Shown: one piece after another, positions 1 through 7,414 of the stretch | Layout of the letters: the number at the start of each line of letters is the position of its first letter | Position numbering within the stretch: the stretch's first letter is position 1 | Assembly: GCA_001825565.1 (NCBI GenBank) | Contig: MHXM01000159.1 | Location: 36,099-58,247, forward strand | DNA from: Desulfuromonadaceae bacterium GWC2_58_13 | Lineage (GTDB): Bacteria; Desulfobacterota; Desulfuromonadia; Desulfuromonadales; Trichloromonadaceae | DNA: 22,149 nucleotides | Direction: 5' to 3' | The notes under the pieces: generated by a model | Told to the model about the DNA's origin: nothing | Seen by the model: only the letters and a program-made list of their open reading frames with translations | Database searches by the model: none | Position numbers and translations under genes: made by a program

Positions 1-858
1 CGGATTGTCGTGGGTGGTCGGGTGAATGGTTTCCACGCATCCCCCCTGGTCGACCGCCACGTCGACGATCACGCTCCCCGGTTCCATCAGCTTGAGCATG
101 CTGCGTTTGACCAGAATCGGCGCCCTCGCTCCGGTGACCAGCACCGCTCCGATCAGCAGGTCGGCCCGGCGCACCTCATCCTCGATGTTTTGCGAGTTGC
201 TCATCAGAGTATGAATGCGGTTGCCGAAATGGTCGTCCAGCAAGCTGAGCCGCCGCGAGTCGAGATCGATGACGGTGACGGTGGCCCCCATCCCGACCGC
301 AATGCGCAGAGCGTTGCCGCCCACCGTGCCGCCGCCGAGAATGACCACCCGGGCGGGGCGAACCCCCGGGGCGCCGCCGAGCAACACCCCTTTGCCGCCG
401 TTTTCCTTCTGTAAAAAATGGGCACCCACCTGAACCGACATCCGCCCCGCTACTTCGCTCATCGGATGCAGCAGCGGCAGCGAGCCGTCTTCGAGTTGCA
501 CCGTTTCATAGGCGATCCCGGTGATCTGCCGATCGAGCAGCATGCGGGTCAGTGCGGGAGCCGGCGCCAGGTGCAGGTAGGTGAACAGAATCTGTCCCTG
601 GCGCAGCAACGCGTATTCCGCCGGCAACGGCTCTTTGACCTTGACGATCATCTCCGCCCTGGCATAGAGTTCGGCGGCCGAGTCGATCAGGTCGCCGCCC
701 ACTGCTCGGTATTGTTCCTCGGTGATCCCGCTACCGGCTCCGGCGGAGGTTTCAATCAGAACCCGATGGCCGTCTTCGACCAGGGTTCGCACCCCGGCCG
801 GCGTCATTCCGACCCGGTATTCCCGGGTCTTGATTTCTTTGGGTACGGCAATGATCAT
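1..858 (-). CDS. ald: Alanine dehydrogenase, C-terminus cut off by window edge
   Basis: NAD-dependent oxidative deamination of L-alanine to pyruvate and ammonium, or the reverse, in the cytoplasm. The 286 codons present begin MIIAVPKEIKTREYRVGMTP, a classic Ald start. Residues matching those used for catalysis in characterised Ald enzymes are visible: R15, K75 (in KVKEP), H96 (in YLHLAP) and D270 (in DVAVDQGG). The Rossmann nucleotide loop GGGTVG lies at 175-180. The family is about 370 residues, so roughly 85 C-terminal residues lie outside the window. The ATG at 858 is the only sensible start because the conserved N-terminus begins there, although no strong Shine-Dalgarno sequence precedes it. 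The gene diverges from the DUF4911 gene and has its own promoter at 886-914. The reading frame is open throughout. Confidence 0.95.
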   Translation of the reverse strand, partial: MIIAVPKEIKTREYRVGMTPAGVRTLVEDGHRVLIETSAGAGSGITEEQYRAVGGDLIDSAAELYARAEMIVKVKEPLPAEYALLRQGQILFTYLHLAPAPALTRMLLDRQITGIAYETVQLEDGSLPLLHPMSEVAGRMSVQVGAHFLQKENGGKGVLLGGAPGVRPARVVILGGGTVGGNALRIAVGMGATVTVIDLDSRRLSLLDDHFGNRIHTLMSNSQNIEDEVRRADLLIGAVLVTGARAPILVKRSMLKLMEPGSVIVDVAVDQGGCVETIHPTTHDNP

Positions 859-885
859 TTTAATACCGCTAAAAATTCTTCAGTG

Positions 886-914
886 AGAATAACGACAGGT
901 GAAGGCTCCGTCAA
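886..914 (-). promoter_or_regulatory. Sigma-70-type promoter for ald
   Basis: On the minus strand TTGACG (914-909) is followed after exactly 17 bases by TATTCT (891-886). These match the -35 consensus at five of six positions and the -10 at four of six. Transcription would start near 879, leaving a leader of about 20 bases before the ald ATG. No operator-like dyad was recognised around it. Confidence 0.65.
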
Positions 915-975
915 GTAAAAACAAAATTTAGCAATCATTCATGAACTACATCAGTTTATCATCCGGCGGAGTTTT

Positions 976-1254
976 GTGAAGGGGACTCCGGCTGTTTCCG
1001 AGTGGAAAATGCACGAATTTAATAAATTATACTTTCGGATCGCCCGCGCCGAAATCGGCTACTTGCGGTTTATTCTGGAGAGTTACGACGGCCTGGCGTT
1101 TGTTCGCACCCTCGACAACCGCGAAGCGCTGGTGGAAATCGCCTTTCCGGTATCCCGTCGACGGGACGCCGAAGCGTTGCTGACGGCCCTGGCTGTCGAG
1201 TGTTCCATGGCGGCCGTTCCACCACCGGCGCCCGGCGTCCATCCCTCCCTGTAA
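976..1254 (+). CDS. DUF4911 family small protein
   Basis: Small cytoplasmic protein of unknown function, 92 residues from the GTG at 976. The segment KLYFRIARAEIGYLRFILES followed by YDGLAFVRTLDN fits DUF4911, a family of about 80-residue proteins found mainly in deltaproteobacteria. The start is uncertain. GTG 976 has GGAG only four bases upstream, while an in-frame ATG at 1009 would give an 81-residue protein starting just before the conserved part and closer to the family length. The last ten residues are proline-rich and probably unstructured. It converges on the OsmC-like gene, with only two bases between the stop codons, so no independent terminator fits between them. No catalytic motif or membrane segment is visible. 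Confidence 0.7.
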   Translation: MKGTPAVSEWKMHEFNKLYFRIARAEIGYLRFILESYDGLAFVRTLDNREALVEIAFPVSRRRDAEALLTALAVECSMAAVPPPAPGVHPSL

Positions 1255-1256
1255 GG

Positions 1257-1640
1257 TCAGACAACCGAAACCGTGAATTCCGGCGGGGCCAGAATGGTCC
1301 GCTTGACCGTGCACTGGTCAATGGCCTTGAGGATCGCCTGCCGGTACTTGGGCGGAAAGCCCTCCGGCAGGGTGACGGCGAGGCCGATCCGGCTCAGGCG
1401 GTGGAGTTCGTTGTCCCGTTCCCAGGTCAGGTTCAGTTTTAGTCCGGTGGTGTCGATCTGTCGTTGCTGGCAGAAGGTCAGGGCGTAAAATCCGGCGCAG
1501 GTTCCCAGCGAGGCGAGAAAAAGGGCGAACGGCGCGGGAGCCGAGTTGCCTCCGCCATCTGCTTCGGGCTGGTCGGTGCGGATGGTGAACGATTCGTGCC
1601 GGGCCTCAACGACTACCCCGCCCGGAAAGGTGATTTCCAT
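1257..1640 (-). CDS. OsmC-like peroxiredoxin family protein
   Basis: 127-residue OsmC/Ohr fold protein. This family uses two cysteines to reduce organic or fatty-acid hydroperoxides. Both are present: C48 in SLGTCAGFYALTFC (the helix-start cysteine after an alanine-rich helix) and C110 in DQCTVKR, the usual second site. C57 is an extra cysteine. The length is slightly short of OsmC (about 140), and the N-terminal strand region is brief. The protein is closer to the general OsmC-like group than to Ohr, so the substrate cannot be assigned. It lies 29 bases downstream of the DUF362 ferredoxin gene on the same strand and could be cotranscribed with it. The ribosome binding site before the ATG at 1640 is weak. 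Confidence 0.85.
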   Translation of the reverse strand: MEITFPGGVVVEARHESFTIRTDQPEADGGGNSAPAPFALFLASLGTCAGFYALTFCQQRQIDTTGLKLNLTWERDNELHRLSRIGLAVTLPEGFPPKYRQAILKAIDQCTVKRTILAPPEFTVSVV

Positions 1641-1669
1641 AAAAACGAGTCACTTTCGCCGTGAATGGA

Positions 1670-2794
1670 TTACCAGCCCGTTCCCTTGGGTTCCAATCTG
1701 ATCAGGGTGTAGCGGCGGGTGCCGATGCCGATTTTTTCGGCATGGTCGAGGGTGATGGTCCAGTCGATTTCGGGATGGATGCCGCGAAACTTGTCGCCCC
1801 CCGGCTCAAAGCCGCTGCTCAGGGCGGTGTCGGGAAGTCCCCGCGCTTGATTGACCAGATCGGCGCAGGCCTGGTCGAGGGCGACCGGATCGGTGGAAAC
1901 CAGGATACCGAGATCGGGGACGATGGGGGCGTCGGAATGGCCGTAGCAGTCACAGGACGGAGATACCTGGGTGACGAAGTTGACGAACAGGGTCTTGCCC
2001 GCCTTGCCGCTCAACGCCCCCTTGGCGTACTCGGCCATTTTTTTCATCACCAGGGCCGCTTCTTCGTTCCACTGGATCTTGATCGATTTCGTCTCGCAGA
2101 CGGTGATGCAGCGTCCGCAGCCGGCACAACGCTGGGAGTCGATGCGGGCCTTGCCGCCGACGAGGATCGCCTGGTGGGCGCAGGCACGCAGGCAGACCCC
2201 GCAGCCGGTACAGGTTTGCTCATCCACCTCCGGGGCGACGGTCGAGTGCTGCTCCAGTTTGCCCTGACGGCTGGAACAGCCCATGCCGAGATTTTTCAGC
2301 GCGCCGCCGAAACCGGTCAGCTCGTGGCATTTGAAGTGGGAAACGGCGATCAGAACGTCGGCTTCAAGAATTTCCAGGCCGATGTCGACGGTTTCGAACA
2401 TCTCGCCGGCGACCGGCACGCGCCGGGACGAATGACCGCGCAGGCCGTCGCACATAATCAGCGGGGCACCGGCCACGGCGTAGGCAAAGCCGTTTTCGAT
2501 GCCGCAACACAGGGCCGAAACCGCCTCTTTGCGTTCTCCCGGGTAGAGGGTGCAGGAATCGGTCAGAAACGGCTTGCCGCCGAGCTGCTTGATCCGTTCG
2601 ACGATGCGGCGGATGAACACCGGACGGATAAAGGCGTGACCGCCTTTTTCGCCGAAATGGATCTTGATGGCGGCCAGTTCGTCACGGTCGACAATATGGT
2701 CAAGTCCGGCCCGCTCCAGCAGGCGCTCCAGCTTGGTGAAAAGATTTTCCTTGTGGCCGGCCCTCGGGTCGGCCAAGTAGACAGTTGCAGACAT
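1670..2794 (-). CDS. DUF362 domain protein with two [4Fe-4S] clusters
   Basis: 374-residue cytoplasmic iron-sulfur protein. The N-terminal and C-terminal parts form a split DUF362 domain (KIHFGEKGGHAFIRP near 44-58; SHFKCHELTGFGGALKNLGMG near 152-172; DPVALDQACADLVN in the C-terminal third). A 2x[4Fe-4S] ferredoxin module is inserted between them, with C195, C198, C201, C205 and C223, C226, C229, C233. This arrangement is usual for the family. The reaction is unknown, and electron transfer or a corrinoid/redox activation role is often guessed. AAGGAG sits eight bases before the ATG at 2794, which fixes the start. Its only same-strand neighbour is the OsmC-like gene downstream, and nothing nearby names a partner dehydrogenase. 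Confidence 0.9.
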   Translation of the reverse strand: MSATVYLADPRAGHKENLFTKLERLLERAGLDHIVDRDELAAIKIHFGEKGGHAFIRPVFIRRIVERIKQLGGKPFLTDSCTLYPGERKEAVSALCCGIENGFAYAVAGAPLIMCDGLRGHSSRRVPVAGEMFETVDIGLEILEADVLIAVSHFKCHELTGFGGALKNLGMGCSSRQGKLEQHSTVAPEVDEQTCTGCGVCLRACAHQAILVGGKARIDSQRCAGCGRCITVCETKSIKIQWNEEAALVMKKMAEYAKGALSGKAGKTLFVNFVTQVSPSCDCYGHSDAPIVPDLGILVSTDPVALDQACADLVNQARGLPDTALSSGFEPGGDKFRGIHPEIDWTITLDHAEKIGIGTRRYTLIRLEPKGTGW

Positions 2795-2956
2795 CCCGCG
2801 TCTCCTTATGGTTGGTCAGGGAATGACGAAGGTTATCACAGGCGCGGGCGGCAGACAATTGCCTGAATCCATCAAAAATCCAACATTTCCGTCGGCGGTC
2901 TGGCAACTGACCGAAATGTAATGGCTTATTACGGAACTGTTTTCAGACGGGGCGTA

Positions 2957-4138
2957 TTAATCTTCCGGTTCGTTCGGTGGGAGTGTGAATTTTTTGAACG
3001 GTTGCGGGCGTTCCGGCAGCAGTAACCAGATGTTCTCAGGGCTTTCGTCAAATTCAAGGCCGACCCGAACCATGGCGGTATCGTTGCGTTTCTGGATATT
3101 GCGAACCGTGCCGCGCAGTTCCCAGTTGGTGGGCCAGAACGGCTGTTTTAAACGCATGCAGATGACGCTGCCGGTCTGGATCTGTTCCGGGCTGCAGCCG
3201 AAGGAGAGACCGGTGCTGCTGATGTCGAAACTCAGTCCGGGTTGAAACGTATCTCGGGGGTCGAGGGCGAATTCAACCAGCGACTGCATTTTGAGGCGGA
3301 TTTCCTGGCGTTGACCGTTCGGTGAAGGGCTGATGATGTTTCGCTGTTCCTTGGCCCGGTATAATTCCTTGTCGGCGTGGGCGAGCAGTTCGGAGGCCGA
3401 GGTTGAATCGTTCGGGTAGATGGCGATGCCGCCGCTGATGGTCAGGTTTTGGTTGTCCATCATTTCTTGACCGGGGAAATCGGTTTCTTCGATCGCGCAT
3501 CGGAACCGTTCCGCCAGATCATAGGCTTCGTGAATGTTGGATCGGTAGAGCAGCAGGGCAAATTCCTCGCCTCCGTAGCGGCAGGCCATATCGCCCGGGC
3601 GAAGGTTGAGTTGCAACTGCTCGGCGGTCAGCTTGAGGGCGTAATCGCCGGTCAGATGTCCGCAACGATCGTTGTACTGCTTGAAGTGGTCGAGGTCGAA
3701 CATGACCACGGCAAAGGTTTTGTTTGCCATTCCTGCCGGAACGCTGGTGAGCTTTTCGAGGTGAGCCTTGAAATAGGTCTGATGATAGAGTCCGGTCAAT
3801 CCATCGGTGATGGAGGCTTGGCGAATGTTCTCGAGCTGGCCGGCTTCAACGATGCGGGGATCGCGCATTTCCCGGGCCACCGAGTGCAGGTAGTCGAGCA
3901 GGGCAGGGCGCAGCCCGTTGAATGGGCGACCGCCGGGAAACAGGCGATCCCGGTGCTGCAGAGCGAGTTGCCAGTGCCGGCGGGCAGTTTCCTGATCGTA
4001 GGTTTTGGACGTCAACTGGCGCAGCGTCTCCTGGTAAACCGCGGAACCCTGCTTCAGGGCCAATTCTTCGATGCCGACGGAAAGCCTTTCATCGTCATCG
4101 CCCCATTGCCGGAACAGTTCACGAATCTGTACCTCCAT
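2957..4138 (-). CDS. Diguanylate cyclase (GGDEF) with C-terminal PilZ domain
   Basis: 393-residue soluble protein predicted to make cyclic di-GMP from two GTP. Residues 1-105 are a helical N-terminal region I do not recognise. The GGDEF domain spans about 108-268, with DGLTGLY, the metal-binding FDLDHFKQYND and the active-site GGEEF at 189-193. An inhibitory I-site RxxD (R180-P-G-D183) sits exactly five residues before it, so product inhibition is expected. Residues 275-385 are a PilZ domain with RQEIR at 277-281 and DISSTG at 305-310, both c-di-GMP-binding motifs. The start chosen is ATG 4138, which has AAGGAG nine bases upstream; an in-frame upstream ATG at 4177 has no ribosome binding site. 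The gene is divergent from hsp20. No transmembrane segment is seen. Confidence 0.92.
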   Translation of the reverse strand: MEVQIRELFRQWGDDDERLSVGIEELALKQGSAVYQETLRQLTSKTYDQETARRHWQLALQHRDRLFPGGRPFNGLRPALLDYLHSVAREMRDPRIVEAGQLENIRQASITDGLTGLYHQTYFKAHLEKLTSVPAGMANKTFAVVMFDLDHFKQYNDRCGHLTGDYALKLTAEQLQLNLRPGDMACRYGGEEFALLLYRSNIHEAYDLAERFRCAIEETDFPGQEMMDNQNLTISGGIAIYPNDSTSASELLAHADKELYRAKEQRNIISPSPNGQRQEIRLKMQSLVEFALDPRDTFQPGLSFDISSTGLSFGCSPEQIQTGSVICMRLKQPFWPTNWELRGTVRNIQKRNDTAMVRVGLEFDESPENIWLLLPERPQPFKKFTLPPNEPED

Positions 4139-4342
4139 GAGCCATGTCTCCTTACCTACGATTGCAATTAATGGCATCTTGAATTAGATATTTATAACAT
4201 TGTTATTTTGGTAGCGCTAGCATCAATTTGTGCCGGGCGGCATGAGTTTAATCATTCCAGGCGAGTCGGTTGCAACTCTCGTAATAAAATGGCAAGATTA
4301 TAGCCTTGGTCCCATCCATTCATTTTTTTGCGGAGGAGCACG

Positions 4343-4786
4343 ATGGCGATAGTCAAGTGGGATCCCTGGCCCGAGCTAAGGGCCATGCAGGACCAGATGA
4401 CCCGTTTGTTGGAAATGAGCCAAGACCGGGTCGCCGGCGAACCGTTCGAGCAGGGGCTCTGGCAGCCGCCCGTGGATATCTACGAAGATGACCGGGAAGT
4501 GGTGGTTAAAATGGAGATTCCCGAGGTCGAACAGGAGGATATCGACGTTCAGATCGAGGATTACACCCTGATCATCCAGGGGGAGCGGCGCCTTGAAAAA
4601 GAGGAAAATAAGCAGAATTACCAGCGGATTGAGCGGGGATACGGAAGTTTCAGGCGGGTCTTTTCCCTCCCCACCGCCGTGGATGCGGAACACACCAGGG
4701 CTCGTTGCGACAAGGGAGTTTTGAAGATCGTGTTGCCGAAAAAAAATCAGGGTAAGCCGCGACAGATCGAGATCACCATTGAATAA
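4343..4786 (+). CDS. Small heat shock protein, Hsp20/alpha-crystallin family
   Basis: 147-residue cytoplasmic ATP-independent chaperone. The N-terminus MAIVKWDPWPELRAMQDQM is the usual variable arm. The alpha-crystallin domain runs from about 40 to 135, with PPVDIYEDDREVVVKMEIPE opening it, GYGSFRRVFSLP near the middle and GVLKIVLPK as the conserved closing strand. The C-terminal ITI in IEITIE is the I-x-I motif that docks into neighbouring subunits. The start is the ATG at 4343 because GCGGAGGAG lies directly upstream; the TTG at 4328 lies before that ribosome binding site and is rejected. The gene is monocistronic, with a strong terminator 22 bases after the stop. No CIRCE operator was found in the 200-base upstream gap. 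A decayed relative lies at 15178-15345. Confidence 0.96.
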   Translation: MAIVKWDPWPELRAMQDQMTRLLEMSQDRVAGEPFEQGLWQPPVDIYEDDREVVVKMEIPEVEQEDIDVQIEDYTLIIQGERRLEKEENKQNYQRIERGYGSFRRVFSLPTAVDAEHTRARCDKGVLKIVLPKKNQGKPRQIEITIE

Positions 4787-4807
4787 TCGCTTGAATCGCG
4801 AGAGATT

Positions 4808-4834
4808 AAAAACCGGCCGGGGGTCGGTTTTTTT
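4808..4834 (+). terminator. Intrinsic terminator of hsp20
   Basis: ACCGGCC (4812-4818), loop GGG, GGTCGGT (4822-4828) form a seven-pair stem with one G-T wobble. It continues into an unbroken T run to 4834 and is preceded by an A run, the textbook form. Confidence 0.9.
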
Positions 4835-4841
4835 ATGGCGG

Positions 4842-4884
4842 GGTTTCCGCCGGTATTCCCGGATTCCGGCGGAGCGCGGAAACC
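4842..4884 (+). other. Inverted repeat in the MFS gene leader
   Basis: GGTTTCCGC (4842-4850) is perfectly complementary to GCGGAAACC (4876-4884), and a further CCGG/CCGG pairing is possible inside. It lies after the hsp20 terminator and about 50 bases before the MFS start. There is no T run after it, so it is not an intrinsic terminator. It could be a leader hairpin or an operator. I cannot assign a role. Confidence 0.4.
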
Positions 4885-4935
4885 GTCGCGGCGCAAACCG
4901 GGGGAGGATGCAGCAACAACCAGAAGGGTGATGCC

Positions 4936-6069
4936 ATGCCGGCGCTGATTTTAACCACCATCCTGACCCTCTCTGCCCTATACGCCCCGCAGCCGTTGCT
5001 GCCCGTGCTGATGGCCGAGTTCGGGGTCAGTCGCGAGGCGGCCGCCGCCCTGACCACGGTGACCTTCATCCCCCTTTGCCTGGCGCCGCTGGTGTACGGC
5101 TACCTGTTGGAATCGTTTGCCGCTCTGCGCTTGTTGCGCGGAGCGGTGCTGCTGTTGGCCGTTTCCGAGGTCGCATTTTACCTTGCCCCGGATTTTTCCC
5201 AATTGATGGCCTTGCGGCTGCTGCAGGGGCTGCTGGTTCCAGCCATCCTCACTTCGCTGATGACCCAGCTTTCGACCCTCTCCAAGGGGGCCGAAGTTCA
5301 GCGAATCATGGCGATCTACATTTCCGCCACCATCCTCGGTGGATTTCTCGGACGGGCCTGCTCGGGGCTGATCGCCACCAGTTTCGGCTGGCGGTACAGC
5401 TTTCTGGTGCTGGCAGCGAGCTTTTTGCTTTGTTTTTTTCTGTTGCGGCGGCTACCCGAAGCTGCGGTTCTCAACCTGGTGCGCCCCCATCGGCGGTTGG
5501 TGTTCGAGGTGCTGCGGCAACCGGGGGCGCTGCCGCTCTATCTTTTGGTGTTCTGTCTGTTTTTCACCTTCGCCGGGGTGATGAACTTTCTCCCCTTCCG
5601 GCTCACCGAACTCTACTCACAAGCCAACGAGTTGCGCATCGGCCTGATGTACAGCGGCTATGTCATGGGGATTGGTTCGGCCTTGGGAGCGGTGGCTATC
5701 GGCCGCTGGCTCGGCGGCGAGCGTCGGGCCATGGCCCTGGGCCTGGTGGTGTTCGCCCTGACCCTGCTCGGCCTCACGGCGCAGCGGGTGGAGTTGCTGT
5801 TTGTCGACATGTTCCTGTTCTGCGCGGCGATGTTTCTGGTTCATGCCACTGCGTCGGGCTGGGTCAACCGGCTGGTGCCCGACAATAAAGGGATGGTCAA
5901 CGGCCTGTATGTCTCCTTTTACTATGGCGGCGGGGCGCTGGGCTCCTACCTCCCCGGCTATGCCTACCGCAGCTGGGGCTGGTTGGGGTTTCTGCTGGTG
6001 CTGCTGCTGGTGACGGTCCTGGCGCTGGCATGTCTGGCGTGGGTGAAACAGGCGCAGGAGGATGGCTGA
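4936..6069 (+). CDS. MFS transporter, YnfM-like (DHA1) type
   Basis: 377-residue inner-membrane transporter of the major facilitator superfamily. The opening LYAPQPLLPVLMAEFGVS matches the first-helix and loop signature of YnfM-like drug/metabolite exporters, and LRLLQGLLVPAI is the helix-4 region. Hydrophobic segments occur throughout and about 12 helices can be counted, with a break near residues 175-195 (RPHRRLVFEVLRQPGALPL) that is the central loop. It is about 40 residues shorter than E. coli YnfM (417), chiefly because the cytoplasmic N-terminus is missing. The start at 4936 follows GAAGGGTG. The substrate cannot be told from sequence. The gene stands alone, closed by the terminator at 6118-6150. 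Confidence 0.88.
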   Translation: MPALILTTILTLSALYAPQPLLPVLMAEFGVSREAAAALTTVTFIPLCLAPLVYGYLLESFAALRLLRGAVLLLAVSEVAFYLAPDFSQLMALRLLQGLLVPAILTSLMTQLSTLSKGAEVQRIMAIYISATILGGFLGRACSGLIATSFGWRYSFLVLAASFLLCFFLLRRLPEAAVLNLVRPHRRLVFEVLRQPGALPLYLLVFCLFFTFAGVMNFLPFRLTELYSQANELRIGLMYSGYVMGIGSALGAVAIGRWLGGERRAMALGLVVFALTLLGLTAQRVELLFVDMFLFCAAMFLVHATASGWVNRLVPDNKGMVNGLYVSFYYGGGALGSYLPGYAYRSWGWLGFLLVLLLVTVLALACLAWVKQAQEDG

Positions 6070-6117
6070 CCGGCGCCGGATTCGTCGGGAAGATCATCCG
6101 AAAGCGTTCATGAAAAG

Positions 6118-6150
6118 AAAAGCCCAACCCGGCGCTGGGGTTGGGCTTTT
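6118..6150. terminator. Bidirectional intrinsic terminator between MFS and EFR1 genes
   Basis: AAAAGCCCAACCC (6118-6130) and GGGTTGGGCTTTT (6138-6150) form a perfect 13-pair stem with a seven-base loop. T-rich sequence leaves the stem on both strands. It sits between two convergent genes (MFS ends 6069, EFR1 ends 6211) and can serve both. Confidence 0.92.
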
Positions 6151-6210
6151 CTCGGTTCTGATAGCGGTTTGATTCCTTAAAAAAGATCGAAGGAGCCGCC
6201 CCGGCCGGGT

Positions 6211-6993
6211 TCAAAAGAAGAGTTCCGGTTCCCTGCGCTTGCTGCAGTTTTTGATCAACATCTCCCGTCTCCCTTCGACCACCGGATGGTTCAGCGCCCT
6301 GGCCCCTTCGGGACAATCCTTGACGCAGGCACAGCACAGAATGCAGTTCTCCGCCTCGGTCGTGACTTCGTCCGTCGCCGCGATGACGAAGGTCGGGCAG
6401 ACCTCGACGCAGGCGCCGCAGAGATTGCACCGGTCGCGGTCGGTCTCCGGGGCGATGCCACCCAGGGGCAGCCGCTCCCGATAGGGGACGTTGCCCGGCA
6501 TCGCCGGCGTTTCCAAGCGGCTGTTCTTCTCCATCCGTTTGGCAATGGCCGCGCCAAACTCCCTTGCTTTTCGCAGGTCCGATTCATCGGGGCGGTTGAC
6601 GGCGATCGGCTGCGCGCCCGTCGAATAGGAATGCTCGCCAATGAAGGCGCCGGCGGCGATCACCGAAAACCCTTTGCAGATGGCCAGGTCGCGCAATTCC
6701 ACCAGCGCATCTTCGAATTCACGGTTGCCGTAAAGCGCCACCAGCAGGGCAGGAACCCCGGCCGCCGACAGGTTCTTCATCCGTTCCAGGCAAACTTCCG
6801 GGACCCGGCCGGCATAAACCGGGACGCCGATGACGGCAACCCCGTCGGAGAGCCGAAGGTCGAGGCCGTGCTCCATCCGGGTCAGATCATAATGCTCGAT
6901 CTCCCCTGAGCCGAGCCCCGCAGCAATTCCTTCGACGATTTTCTTGGTGGTTTTGGTCGGCGAAAAATAAATCAGATGGGTTTTGGATGGCAT
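6211..6993 (-). CDS. EFR1 family flavodoxin-ferredoxin fusion protein
   Basis: 260-residue cytoplasmic redox protein. Residues 1-155 are a flavodoxin-like domain whose FMN phosphate loop is SPTKTTKK (11-18), with GVPVYAGRVPE and ALYGNREFEDAL as the other flavin-contacting stretches. Residues 185-230 carry two ferredoxin motifs: C189, C192, C195, C199 and C217, C220, C223, C227. This order defines the EFR1 group of anaerobes, thought to move electrons between flavin and [4Fe-4S] centres; the partner is unknown. ATG 6993 is chosen because AGGAAA precedes it and the flavodoxin strand TKTHLIYFSPT-type sequence begins at once. An upstream in-frame start at 7119 would add 42 unconserved residues. 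It is a single gene that ends at the shared terminator. Confidence 0.9.
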   Translation of the reverse strand: MPSKTHLIYFSPTKTTKKIVEGIAAGLGSGEIEHYDLTRMEHGLDLRLSDGVAVIGVPVYAGRVPEVCLERMKNLSAAGVPALLVALYGNREFEDALVELRDLAICKGFSVIAAGAFIGEHSYSTGAQPIAVNRPDESDLRKAREFGAAIAKRMEKNSRLETPAMPGNVPYRERLPLGGIAPETDRDRCNLCGACVEVCPTFVIAATDEVTTEAENCILCCACVKDCPEGARALNHPVVEGRREMLIKNCSKRREPELFF

Positions 6994-7414
6994 GGGGTTT
7001 CCTGTTGCAACGTTATTAGCATATTCTAGTAAACTCAATGGCTTGGACGAATGGTTTTTCAACAACCTGTTAGCAATGTAGTCCAGCAAAGAACGTCGGT
7101 CAAGCGGTTCGAGCGTCAACCTTTTCCGCCGGTAACATTAAAAGTCAAGCTACAAGGCGTAAAATGTCGCTTTCTTGACAAATGATTGATTTCAAGCCCG
7201 CCCAACTTGCCCCTACAGATTGTCCCGCCAGCTTATTTCAAAAAAATATCCCTGTGATTTTTATATGTTAAGCGAGATTATGGGAAAATAATATGTCTAA
7301 AAAGTATACGGAACATGGTTTGCTGCCGGTCGGTTTATCCGATCGAAACAATCTATTGGCAATAAAATAAGTCATAAATAACAGCAATTCACAGGGGGAA
7401 AGGAACAGGGAAAC
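6994..7414. other. Divergent intergenic region between EFR1 and chemoreceptor genes
   Basis: This 421-base AT-richer stretch holds no supported gene. It must contain the promoters of the EFR1 gene (minus) and the dCache chemoreceptor (plus). A seven-pair hairpin, left arm 7327-7333 and right arm 7339-7345 with loop TTTAT, lies 70 bases before the chemoreceptor ATG. I looked for a sigma-28 flagellar/chemotaxis promoter (TAAA, about 15 bases, GCCGATAA) and a c-di-GMP riboswitch core and found neither. Confidence 0.6.

Noticed and set aside
1661..2866. 401-codon open frame antisense to the DUF362 ferredoxin
   Set aside because: The opposite strand encodes conserved cysteine motifs and a good start; this frame has no family resemblance.
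4139..4342. CIRCE or sigma-32 control of hsp20
   Set aside because: No TTAGCACTC/GAGTGCTAA dyad and no convincing heat-shock promoter pair were found in the gap.
6994..7414. c-di-GMP (GEMM) riboswitch in the chemoreceptor leader
   Set aside because: The conserved GEMM core sequences were not found; only a simple seven-pair hairpin is present.
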